Shown here: positions 23,507 through 33,536 of the stretch, piece after piece
How positions within the stretch are numbered: the stretch's first letter is position 1
Layout of the letters: each line of letters begins with the position of its first letter
Assembly (NCBI RefSeq): GCF_009389715.1
Contig: NC_052399.1
Span: 26,979,146 to 27,043,145 of the forward strand
DNA length: 64,000 bases
Direction: 5' to 3'
DNA from: Phoenix dactylifera
Lineage: Eukaryota > Streptophyta > Magnoliopsida > Arecales > Arecaceae
Notes under the pieces: model-generated
Database searches by the model: none
Seen by the model: the letters and a program-made list of their open reading frames with translations, nothing else
Told to the model about the DNA's origin: nothing
Position numbers and translations under genes: made by a program

Positions 23507-23831
23507 TTCTTTCTTTCTTTCTTTCTTTTTTTTTTTTTTTTGGTAGGGGGAGGGATGAACCCACCCACGTTGCTGCCCCCATTGGGCTCCTCTTCCACTA
23601 GAAAATATTCGATGCAGGTTGCAAATTTTCGCGTGCCCTCTCCGACCCGTGGATTGCCCCACATATGAGTACGTCACCCCAGCACCACCTTGGTACCGAC
23701 GAATTACATGGCGACAGACAAAGCAGGCATGGGGCATCCGATCCCCACATTTAATCGACGTCCACGCGTTTCGAATCTGGGTCACTCCCGTGGAATCTTA
23801 GCCCCGTTCTGATCGTGCTACCATCTTGGTG
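23507..23831 (-). mobile_element. tRNA-derived SINE with target-site duplication
   Basis: On the minus strand it starts near 23831 and carries AGATTCGAAACGCG, which resembles a pol III B box. It ends in a poly-A run (T-run at about 23526-23541) followed by GAAA repeats. It is flanked by GCATAGCCATATTTCTTT (23489-23506) and GCATAACCATATTTCTTT (23832-23849), an 18-base target-site duplication with one mismatch. About 325 bases without coding capacity. The duplication and tail are seen directly; tRNA origin is inferred from the B-box-like motif. Confidence 0.8.
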
Positions 23832-24130
23832 GCATAACCATATTTCTTTGGGTTAGCAGTTTACTTGAGTCTAGGCCTGCAATGAGCCAGAAACAAACCG
23901 TATAAATATGACGGGACGAGATATTTAGATCCAACTTTGCTAAAACCAAATTTGAATATTCGAACTTTAATTTGGGGATCTTGGATTCCTTAGTTGGAAA
24001 GAAATAACAGCTCTACTAAATCTATCTTCTATAGGATCTTATTTTTATTAAAATAAGAATTGACCTTCATGACTTACAATACTAAGGCTAGGCTTTGGGT
24101 TGTACTTTTGCATGATAGAATAATTGATCT

Positions 24131-24300
24131 TTTTTTCGTGATGTGAATCGCTGGATCACAACCTGCACAGATCTCCAGGCACTCTAAATATCTCCATTCA
24201 TCCATTAGCATAGATCTCAAAGCGACTATTATGCAATCCAATGATGGATTCGCACAAAGGAAAGTGAATTTTTCTTTTGTGCGAAAGATATGCTCTCACC
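24131..24300 (+). repeat. Dispersed repeat family, copy 1
   Basis: Starts after AATAATTGATC with a T-run, then GTGATG, GCACAGATCTCCAGGCACTC, CATAGATCTCAAAGCGACTA, GGATTCGCACAAAGGAAAGT and GTGCGAAAGATA. Similar text in the same order occurs at 53786-53945 and, weaker, at 55131-55275 and 7588-7710. Non-coding. Confidence 0.55.
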
Positions 24301-26269
24301 CATTAAAGCTAGGCTTGTTAGTATTTTTTTAAAGGAAGCTGGATTGCTCTATGATGGGAGAAATACTGGACATCCCGACCTTGGGCCTGACGGACCTATC
24401 TATCCTCGGACGTAAACCGAGGCGAACGACTTTGGCTCCGACCGAGGAGTCACCAACCATGGAGAATAATCGGCAAGCATCGACAAGGGCTGACAATCCT
24501 AACAACCAACAACCCTGGCAATCCGCAGTCGCAACGGCATCATATCCTATCCTCCATTAGAGTACTCTGCTGCCCACGTAGACTGGCACTCAAGTTGGGG
24601 CCGTGCCACCGGCTACTGCCTGGCTATTATTGCACGCCACATCAACCCAGGTAACGATAAATTAGCTTTCCATATAAGAGGAGCAACCTGGGGGATCTCG
24701 GGTACGCAATATACATGCAATACACCACCCTTTTCATAGAGCCATCACTCTGCTAAAATCTCTTTCTTCCATATTGTTGTCTCGTTGTTCCGACTTAGGC
24801 ATCGGAGGGTTCTTTGCCGAAAATTCTTCGACAAGTAGACTTTCTTGCAGGTCACCCAACGGAGGAGTTTAGCGCCCAATGCCTCAACCATTCTGCTTAG
24901 TCCATCTCCAGCCAACCTCAAGGTCGTTCGAGTTGTGTCCACCTCGATTTGGATATAGCAATAATAGATTGGCGCTAGAGGAAGGGTCTAGCTCCTAGCA
25001 ACCAGCAACATCAACCTCAATCGAAGGGAGAGACAATAAACATGAAGTTGCGAGGAACCCATAGCACGTCGCGTGCTTTGCAATGCCGTGCTCCGACCTC
25101 CCAAGGGTCGTTGCAAAGCCTCGAACTTGCTCCACCAAAGTAGCCTGCCGCGCCTATAGATAATGAGTTGTTCAACCTGCTCACTTAATAGGTGCAAACA
25201 TTGACCACGATGGTTCAAGGCTTGCAGCAGACAATGGCGTTGCCAGCCCAACCAGAACCCGACTAGCACAGCCCCCATTCTTAGTCATCGGCACACCATG
25301 TACATCAGGACAGCCACCACTCTCTAGATTGGAATCTTGAGTGATCGTGTCAACATCGGCACACTCGGCAGAACAACTCTGCTCAAAATGGGAGACGACA
25401 CACTCCAAGCCCCCATTCCGACATGGACTCCATCCAGAGCCTCTCGCCTGTTCGTCCCATGGAGCCCCAACCTTAGTGGGTTGTTGACCTCAATAGAAGG
25501 ATCGAGGAAATAGGCTACCAGATTCAGGCCCTCAAAGTTCAGGCTCTGAGGGCGAGCAACGATCCCTGGAGAAGTGCTCATGCTCAATATTACCGAGAAG
25601 CATCTGCTTCCTCCTCTAGTTTGCCACCCCTGAAGCCGATACACGATCGCCCGACAATAGGTATCATCAATACCATCTTAGGCAGGTTTGCTGAAGCCCC
25701 TAAGTGCCTCAGATAGCCGAACTCCTCAAAAAGGATGACCATAGAGCTATCATAAATCATGCACGTAGATAGGTCATCGAGCCCGAGGGGCAGCAAAGCC
25801 GGTCCCATACTTACTGACCTTAGCAAAGTATGCCCCCTGGTTCGAATACTCCGCCCCAAGTAGCGAAGCTAAGTGCAAGACGTTGATCACTAGACTGAAG
25901 TCTTTGAAGAATTTCAAAATCCAGCAACTGAAGATATTCAGTGTATAGGATGGGAGACCTCGAGAGCACCTCGATCTTGCAGGCTTAAGACTACGACAAC
26001 CTCCGCACGTGTTATTAGTAAGGCCCATTGAAGTTCGAACTTATTTTTAATAAAAATTCTCTCATTGTGTTTATTTTTTAGATCAGATAACTATGCCAAT
26101 TATACTCCACTTGCGACACCCCAAAAACACTCGAGCCCCAATAAAGGAGACACCACCTAGGGACGCTTGGAGACTTCCTAAACTGAGCTCTCTCGGGATC
26201 CCTCCGAGATGTCAATCCGGAGAGAAAAGGAGGCACCAACCTTCCGAAGACCGAGCCCACTCGGATTTT

Positions 26270-27090
26270 CTCTGGTATCCAACTCCAGAGATGCTTTAAG
26301 AAGCACACTCTCGAGATAAGAAGACTGAGCCCACTCAAAACTCTAAAGATGCCTCAAAAAGAATACTCCCAAGATGAGAACATCAAGCCCCAGTGATACC
26401 TTGGGGAGCATACTCTCGAGATGAGAAGATTAAGCCTACTGGAATTTTTTCTAGTAGCCAAATCTAGAGATGCCTTTAGAAGCATACTTTGGAGATAAAC
26501 GGAGGTGCCAACCTCTCGAAGACCAAGCCTACTCAGATTTTATCTAGTAGCCAAACCTAAAGATGCCTTCGAAAGCATGCTCTAGAGACGAATGGAGGTG
26601 CCGACTTTTTGAAGATCGATCCCACTCAGATTTTTTCTGGTAGCCAAGCCCAGAGATGCCTCTGGGAGCATACTCTAGAGACGAATGGAGGCACTGACCT
26701 CTTAAAGATCGAGCTCACTTGAATTTTCTCTGGTAGCCAACCTTAGAGATGTCTCGAGGAGTATACTCCCAAGATAAGAAGATTGGCCGCCATGCTAAAG
26801 GCTTGGCGAGTCAAGCGACCTTTTCAAGTCCATAATGATCTAAGCAGGAGAACCGATTATTGTGTCGAAGGCTCGAAGAGTCAAGTGACCTCTTCAAGTC
26901 CGTAACAACTTGAGTAGGAAAACCAGCTGTTGTGTCGAAGTCTTGATGAGTCAAGCAACCTCTTCAGGTCCAAAATGACATGAGCAGAAGAATTGGCTGC
27001 CACGCTAAAGGCTCGACAAGTCTACCGACCTTTTCAGGTCAGCAATGGTCTGAGCAGAAAAATTGGCCGCTGCGCCAAAAGCTCGATGAC
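26270..27090 (+). repeat. Two consecutive tandem-repeat arrays in the gypsy 3' region (copy 2)
   Basis: 26270-26780 holds six to seven imperfect units related to the 76-base repeat of gypsy copy 1 (GAGCATACTC, then AGCCCACTCAGATTTT). 26785-27090 holds about four units of roughly 78 bases of a different repeat (AAGGCTCGAAGAGTCAAGTG, then ACCTCTTCAAGTCC, then GAGCAG). Confidence 0.8.
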
Positions 27091-27205
27091 AAGCAAAAAT
27101 TGAAGAAGGTACTTCAAAAAATTCCTCTGCTTTTATTATCTTCTAGTGCATATAGTAACCTCGGTAGAAACTGAAACAAAAATAGCTACACCAAAAGGTT
27201 AAATC

Positions 27206-27945
27206 TTAGGACGACAACCTCAGCTTAAACAAAGAGCAAATAATAACACGATGTAAATCAAGATCAAAGTCAGGTACTTGGAAGTCCCTGGTCCTCGCCC
27301 CCATCGGAGCTTTCATTGTGGTCATTATCGTTGCCTTTGCCATCGACAGGGTCGCCACCTTCCTGACGTCATCAAGGACCGAGAAGTCCATTTTCGAGAA
27401 AAGCCGTTGGGCTTGAGCTCAGCATGCCTCAAAGTCCTTCTCAAAGGTGTCAGCCACAGTCTCCAGGGTCTCCTCTCGAAACTTCTCTGAGGCGTGATAC
27501 TCTTCAACCGCTTCTGCGACCTTCGCCTCGGCACGAAGGGCTTGCTCGCCGGCCTCGGCAGCTCAACAGTTTGCCTCATTGGTCTGCTGTTTTGCCTCCT
27601 AGACCCTCTACTCGACTTGGGCTAGCTCCATAGAAAGATCCGCCGCTCTTTGATCGGCAGCTTTGAGGGCCTTCCTGGTTGCAGAAAGCTGGGCCTCCTT
27701 CGTCTGGGTCCACGCGGCCGAAGAGCGGGCTTCTACCAACCTAGACTCATCTTTGGTTGACTTGGCCTTCGCCTCGGTCGCCATGATCTTCGGCACACAC
27801 AGCTCGGCCCGCTTAAAGGCCTCTTTCTATTTCTCCGCAAGGGTCGAAATACGCAAAACCTCTCGGCTAGCCGCTCTATCTCGCTAACCACATGGGCATG
27901 CTGAAAAAGAGCATAAGAGTTGATAACTAAAGTAAAGTGCCACAT
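27206..27945 (-). pseudogene. Antisense coiled-coil ORF remnant inside gypsy copy 2
   Basis: On the strand opposite to gag-pol, broken frames together make a helix-rich protein fragment: VINSYALFQHAHVVSEIERL at the start, then CVPKIMATEAKAKSTKDESR and KALKAADQRAADLSMELAQV, and finally MDFSVLDDVRKVATLSMAKA. Frameshifts and stops separate them. Charged heptad-like stretches indicate a coiled coil. Extra antisense ORFs between integrase and the 3' LTR are known from Tat-lineage gypsy elements, which supports that classification. The function of such ORFs is unknown. Confidence 0.6.
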
Positions 27946-28739
27946 GAAGGTCTCGCTCTCGATCGAAGTAATTACTCAACTTCCATTGCCCGAGCTAGAG
28001 TATTATTCGGCCTCAAAAATGGGAGGCAAGTGATGGGAGAAATACTGGACACCCCGACCTCATGCCTGACTGACCTTCTTATTCTCGGACATAAACTGAG
28101 TGAACGACTTCGACTCCAACCAACAAGTCGCCAGCCGCAAAAAACAACAGTATGCATCGACAAGGGTCGACAACCCCAACAATCGACAATGCTAGTAGTC
28201 CATAGTTGCGGTGGCATCATATCCTGCACCCCTCTAGCACACTCTGCCGCCTACATGGACTAACACCCATGTCGCAGCTATACCAAAGCCACTATCTGGC
28301 TATCATTGCACACCATGTCGGCCCGAATAATGACAAATTGGCTTTTCTGTATAAAGGGAGCAACCCACGAGACCTCAGGTACGTAATATACTACTCTTCT
28401 CACATAGCCTTCACTTTGCTGAAATCTCTCCCTTCTATATTATTGTCTTATTGTTCTGACTTAGACATCGGAGGGTCTCCGTCGAAAATTCTCCAGCAAA
28501 TGGACTTCTTGCAGGCCACCCAGTGGAGGAGTCTAGCCTCCAACGTCTCAACCAGCCTGCTCAGCCCATCTTCAGTAGATCTTAGGGTTGTCCGCATTAT
28601 GCTACTATCTTAGTTTGAATACAGAGGCAACACTCTGAATTTAGATCTCTTTTGTTGCTTGTTTCTGCTATAGATTATTGTTTTTGCAAGAAAAGCCTTC
28701 TTTTTCCTCAGCCAAAGCCACTCGATTTTCTTCTACATA

Positions 28740-29215
28740 TTGAAGGCTTTCCAGACTTAGGAGAGTGATGCGGACAAGGGAAGTCTATGAGAATTAGCTT
28801 TCGACAAGCTATCTTTATTATGACTCCACCATGAACCATAGCCTTGGCACCCTATGATGCCCCCATTTTCGTTCTTATAAACCCTAAGTTCCTCCCTTCT
28901 TCCCTTTACCCACCCATTCTGTTCTTAATCTAACCTTAATCTTCTACAATTATGTTTAAGTTCTCTTTATGCTGAATACGTTTATGCCTTATCAATATCG
29001 GCATTTTCCTTTTACCTAAAGTTTGATACCTTGGTTGTTGTTGTGATTATCTTTCCTTCTTTTTAGATATTGTTTGATTTGCTTTGAATCGTGTAGGGGG
29101 ACAGGTAGTGGCTGATCGCTTCTATATTGCATGATGCGGCTGCCTTGGGATGGAAATAATTCTCTAAGTGGCTTTCCACCTTCTTCTTTGAGTGCCTTTG
29201 CAACGAGATGGCTTG
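28740..29215 (+). pseudogene. Unprocessed pseudogene of the six-exon gene at 33537 (exons 1-2)
   Basis: From 28768 the sequence reads MRTREVYEN-stop-LSTSYLYYDSTMNHSLG, matching MGTREAYEEKLRTGNLYHDP / TMNPGLG of the intact gene. From about 29097 it reads GDR-stop-WLIASILHDAAAL, matching EKREWTITSSLHDATAV. The intervening intron 1, the following intron 2 start and some 5' leader (AAGGCTTT upstream of the ATG) are also recognisably similar, so this is a DNA-level partial duplication and not a retrocopy. In-frame stops and a lost splice donor make it non-functional. It sits just after the gypsy element. Confidence 0.82.
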
Positions 29216-31029
29216 TACCGAGCACACAATTTTTTAATTTTTATTTTTTTATATCCAAATCAAAACTCTATTAATTTTTTATTTTCAACCACAAATTAAG
29301 AAAATTGTGAAAATTAGGTTCTAATGAACCAAAAAACTCTCAAAACTTTACAAACATCAAATGAAATACACGAATTAAAGGATTGGTGCATCACAACAAT
29401 AGGATTCCATTTTTCAATCCATAAAACACATGGAAAACATCATGCCTCTGATAATCCAAAAACAAATTTTACACCCCAATTTATCAACATAAAAGAAAAT
29501 ACTGAAACTTTAACATCCGATGTGTAATATAGAATTCAATCATGAAATAAGAGAAGGGTTTCAGGCCTAACAAAAATTTGGTTATTAAATTAGTCAAAAA
29601 AAATTATAATTGTTAGCTTATGCTTTTGCAAGAAATTAATATAGATTTCTTTATGCCTACACACCATCATGAATTAGTCCTCTCTCTTATACCACGTGTC
29701 AGCTAAATTGTTGTACTGAAACCGATCATGATCACACGTAGGACAATAGTATTGAAAATAAAAATTTGCTATTAGCTAAAAGCCATTTCTTTAATGCATA
29801 ATTTTTTTTCTCTTTATAATAACTTAAACCATATACGGTATATATCACACATTAATCTTGGAGCTACAAAAGAGTCCACTAATATTCTAGAGTAATTGTC
29901 TGAGTGTTTATTAGCAAGAGCATTGAATATTCCTAAGTGTTTCAAATAATTTACCGTTATGAGCAAGATTACTAAGGTGTATAGTGACTACACGGCTCCT
30001 CTAATTGATATAATGATCTCGTGATCACACCCAGGCATACCATCATATTGAATGGTCAATATTAGCAATTTACATCTGAAATCACTGTTAAGAGTTGAGA
30101 TAAAAACCAAGTTGCCCAAGTTATAAGTGGTTCCTTAACCTAAAAGGCATGATACCTTGCTGCATTCTGGATATCAGCAAAGTTGTGGCCCAACCCACGT
30201 ATCAATAGTGACGTCTCAGACTATATGGAGCATATTAGTTGACTTGGATATGGATAAAGTTTTAGCTATAGAATGGAATCTATCATATAGCATTGTATTC
30301 ATATTAGAACAACAATATGATCAAGCTTAAGCTGTTACTTAAATTTTAGTAATAATTAATTATTTTTTTAAAAAAACGTACGAATGGAAATTTTTTTTTT
30401 TAAAAAAAAAGTGCATGATATGATAGAAGATTTTAATGGATCATGATTTTATTTAAGTAAGAGTTTGATATTACATTATTTCTCCAATATCCAATATGAG
30501 GATATGGGATTATTGGATAACACGGAGATCAGCGAGTTTCATCTCGACTCACTAGGAGTCCAATAATATAATATGAGTTTTATATTTCCATGCTAGATGA
30601 TATGATAATGACAAACATATTTTGTAAAAAAAATGTAGGGATATATTATTAGTAAGCACAACCTAGGTAAACCAATAATCAAGATGCACCGCTAGCCACT
30701 TCCTTATCCACAGCCTCATTTTTTTCTCGCTCCTCCCTCCTCCCCAACCTCTCCAACCTTGAGGACCCCGATGACCTCCTCACTAGGCTCGCCCCCACCC
30801 TCCACTTCCTTGACCTTTCCTTCGATTGCCTCCACAGCCCCTGCCTCTCTAGTCCAAGCGGTCGGCTCAAGGAATGAGCTTTGTAGAACGGCAAGCTACG
30901 CAGAGTAGATCGGCCATACTAGCCCAAAATTTAGAACAAATTCCAAATAAAAAACAGAAAAAGAGATGCCGAAAGAAAACTAATTAGGAGGGAGAAAAGT
31001 ACTTAATTAAAAAATTGAGCCACACAAAA
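29216..31029. other. Intergenic, with a small GC-rich gene-like patch
   Basis: AT-rich, except 30700-30870, which can be read as LSNLEDPDDLLTRLAPTLHF followed by LDLSFDCL. The periodic leucines resemble leucine-rich-repeat text, so a decayed gene fragment is possible, but it is too short to assign. Confidence 0.3.
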
Positions 31030-33387
31030 AGGCACTCTTTCAGTCTTCACCAAAAAGGACAACTCTCACACTCTCCTTCTCTCTCTTTTCACATGCCACA
31101 CTAATAGATACAACAAAGGTCCCTTTAAATAGAGTTCATATGGGCGGAATGTTTGATTACTACTCAAATTCAAAAGCTAACACCCACTAAAAGATAAAAC
31201 TTGATAACTACTAAAGATTAATGATAACTATTCTAGAAGAAATAACTAAGTAGAATAAAACTCTGAATGGAATCCTAAAGTCATTAAAACTAATGACCAA
31301 CTAAACAAGAATCCTAATAAGATTTGGACTTGGCAATAAATCTCAACACTCTCCCTCATTGCAAAGTCTATTAACATTGAATTTATCAATGTCGTGAAAT
31401 GCCACAGCAGTTATTGCCAATATTATTGCAGTAACAATAATATATAATAACTTGTCAAACCAATAATTGAATAACTAATATTATTGCTAGCTCGCCCTTT
31501 TTGATGCATATATCGAAATCGACGATGTCCTCTAATACTTCTCTTCAGTATTAATTTTATAGTCATGATACCGAGATTATGTTGAGCATCTAGCTCATTC
31601 TAATAAACATCAAGTTATCGGTTACAATCACTGCTTACTCGAGCATTGGCCATTACTTGCACATATGTGAAATCAACAACAAAACTTTGGCTATGTTCAT
31701 ATACGTCCACTTGAGCATCTTCATGCAAAAAGTCTTCGAATAGCTCGAACTTTTAAGTAGCTTCAAAATCATTTAGTATACTAAAAACCTTGTCGAGTAC
31801 CAAAGCATAACATGAATCATCTCTACTAAGCATATCTTCTTTCTGCTTGATCTCTAGAACTACTTCAAAATTAGTCAACTTTTCAACCTCATGGCTAACT
31901 AAATCTCTATAAGAAATATCCATATCTTGAATAGCTTGGACACAAACTCTTCTGTATTATTTGATTCAATACAGACCTTTAGGAACGAATCAACTATAGC
32001 ATTCTTTAACTCTTTCCGAGCAACTTCAGAATCAACTAGTTCTATAATCATGATCTTTTTTAAACTTGATATGATATCCACCTAATTAAGCTCTTTCTAC
32101 TCTAGATTTTCTTTTAGACCTGATTGATCCTCAAGTTGATTTTTTTGCTGATCAATTTTGCCATGCTTGGAGTCTTCCAAACTTGAACCAGTCTCCAACT
32201 GATCAAGCTTTTTCTGATTCAAATCTTAAAGTCTGTTATGATTTACATGAGCCAATCTAGCATACTAGTTAACAAGACAACTAGAATCCCAACTACTAGT
32301 TTTTTCTCTCCCCTATGCTCTAAAGTAAAGGATGTAATATTAGATTGTTTGAGCTTTACTCTGCAATCTTGAATTGTTGAGCCAAATTTTCCACACATAT
32401 GATAATTCTCTTTGAATTTATAATTTTTCTTCTAATTACAATTTTTATTCATCTCAAATTCTCCAAATGGCTTTTTTTTCTAAATTTTCAAATTTGTTAT
32501 TTCACTTCTTATTTTTATTTTTACTCCCAGAAAATAAAACCTCTTCTTTTTGAGGGGATATGGTCTTTTTTGATGAAGACAACTTTTTGAGGGGATATAG
32601 TGAAACCACACATCTGAGTATTAAGTACTTCTTGGTTAACAACTATATTTTTTAATTATGCTAATACAAATTATTGAGCCCATCCAAGCATACAAGCACT
32701 ATAATCCTTATTCAAACTACGAACTAACAGTATATGCCGTTTATTTTCATCATAACGAGACTTTGGATTAAGCATACTAAGCTCATCAAACAATCTCTTT
32801 TCTTTAAGAAAATATTAGGAGATTATAAGATTACTTTGTTTGAGAGCACCAATCTCGTTCTCCAAAAATTGAAACCGAGTCTCATTAGACTTCAAGTAGA
32901 GAGTTTCCAACTTTGATCTCCCACTTTTTTTTCACTTTTGTATTGTCAGAAGTTTCTAGTGGCTTCACCGCATATATCTTGTTCACAATCTCCCATAAAT
33001 CTTATCCGATCAAATAAGATTTGATTTAGGCCTTCTAATATACATAATTGGTCTTGTTCAATTTTTTGATCTTGATGCTAGAGATAGGACTAACTTCAAC
33101 TATGATGAATCGCCGAGAAACACAACTCTTATTCTCTTCTTTTTCTCTTTTTTCTCACGCCACACTAAAAAGACACCAAAGATCCTTTTAATAGGGTTCA
33201 TATAAATGACTTAAATTCAAAAATCAGAGTTCACTAAAAAATAAAACTTGATAATTATTAAAAAATAGAAATAATTCTTTTTAAAAAAACTAAATAGAAT
33301 AAAAATTCTAAAGTTACTAAAATTAATAGCTAACTAAATAAGAATTCTAGTAAAATTAAAATTAGGGTTTGACGATAAATCTCAACA
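31030..33387 (-). mobile_element. Degenerate Ty1/copia-like LTR retrotransposon
   Basis: Direct repeats at about 31030-31348 and 33095-33387 both end (plus strand) AAATCTCAACA, so each LTR begins TGTTGAGATTT on the minus strand. Beside the downstream LTR lies the polypurine tract GCAATGAGGGAGAG (31349-31362, minus). The minus strand encodes a gag remnant near 33000 (LIGQDLWEIVNKIYAVKPLE, then KKKWEIKVGN). It also has a decayed zinc knuckle near 32400 (YHMCGKFGSTIQDC, in which one Cys and the His are lost). No integrase or reverse transcriptase was found, so it is non-autonomous. The left LTR edge and target duplication are uncertain. The right end lies 149 bases before the start codon of the next gene. 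Confidence 0.75.
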
Positions 33388-33536
33388 AGCTCTTGCGGCT
33401 TTATCTCTCTCTTTTTCTGAGGCCTCCCGAGTTTCCTGTGAAGTCCTGCGAACCGCAGCTTTTTTGCTTCCCTCTCAGCTTGAAACACTAAATTTTCTTC
33501 AAAATTTGTTTGAAGGCTTTGGGACGTAGGAGATTG
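33388..33536 (+). promoter_or_regulatory. 5' leader of the six-exon gene, abutting a copia LTR
   Basis: Only 149 bases separate the retrotransposon LTR from the ATG. Similar leader sequence precedes the pseudogene copy at 28740, so this leader is native. Any promoter further upstream has been displaced or replaced by the element. Confidence 0.4.

Larger units (their letters stand above)
24352..28632 (+). mobile_element. Non-autonomous Ty3/gypsy LTR retrotransposon (copy 2, probably Tat lineage)
   Basis: 5' LTR 24352-24966 and 3' LTR 28031-28632 both begin TGATGGGAGAAATACTGGAC. The 5-base target duplication is CTCTA on the left and CTCTG on the right (one change). A primer-binding site TGGCGCTAGAGGAAGGGTC lies at 24970, and a polypurine GGGAGGCAAG precedes the 3' LTR. 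Coding remnants on the plus strand are a gag start (EEIGYQIQALKVQALRASND near 25510), an RNase H piece (SSEAKCKTLITRLKSLKNFK near 25855) and an integrase end (YDNLRTCY-stop at about 25990-26018). Stops and large deletions make it unable to move alone. A long 3' region follows with tandem repeats and an antisense frame. Confidence 0.88.

Noticed and set aside
23473..23801. Open frames of 60-99 residues
   Set aside because: They lie inside the SINE and include its Lys-coding poly-A tail.
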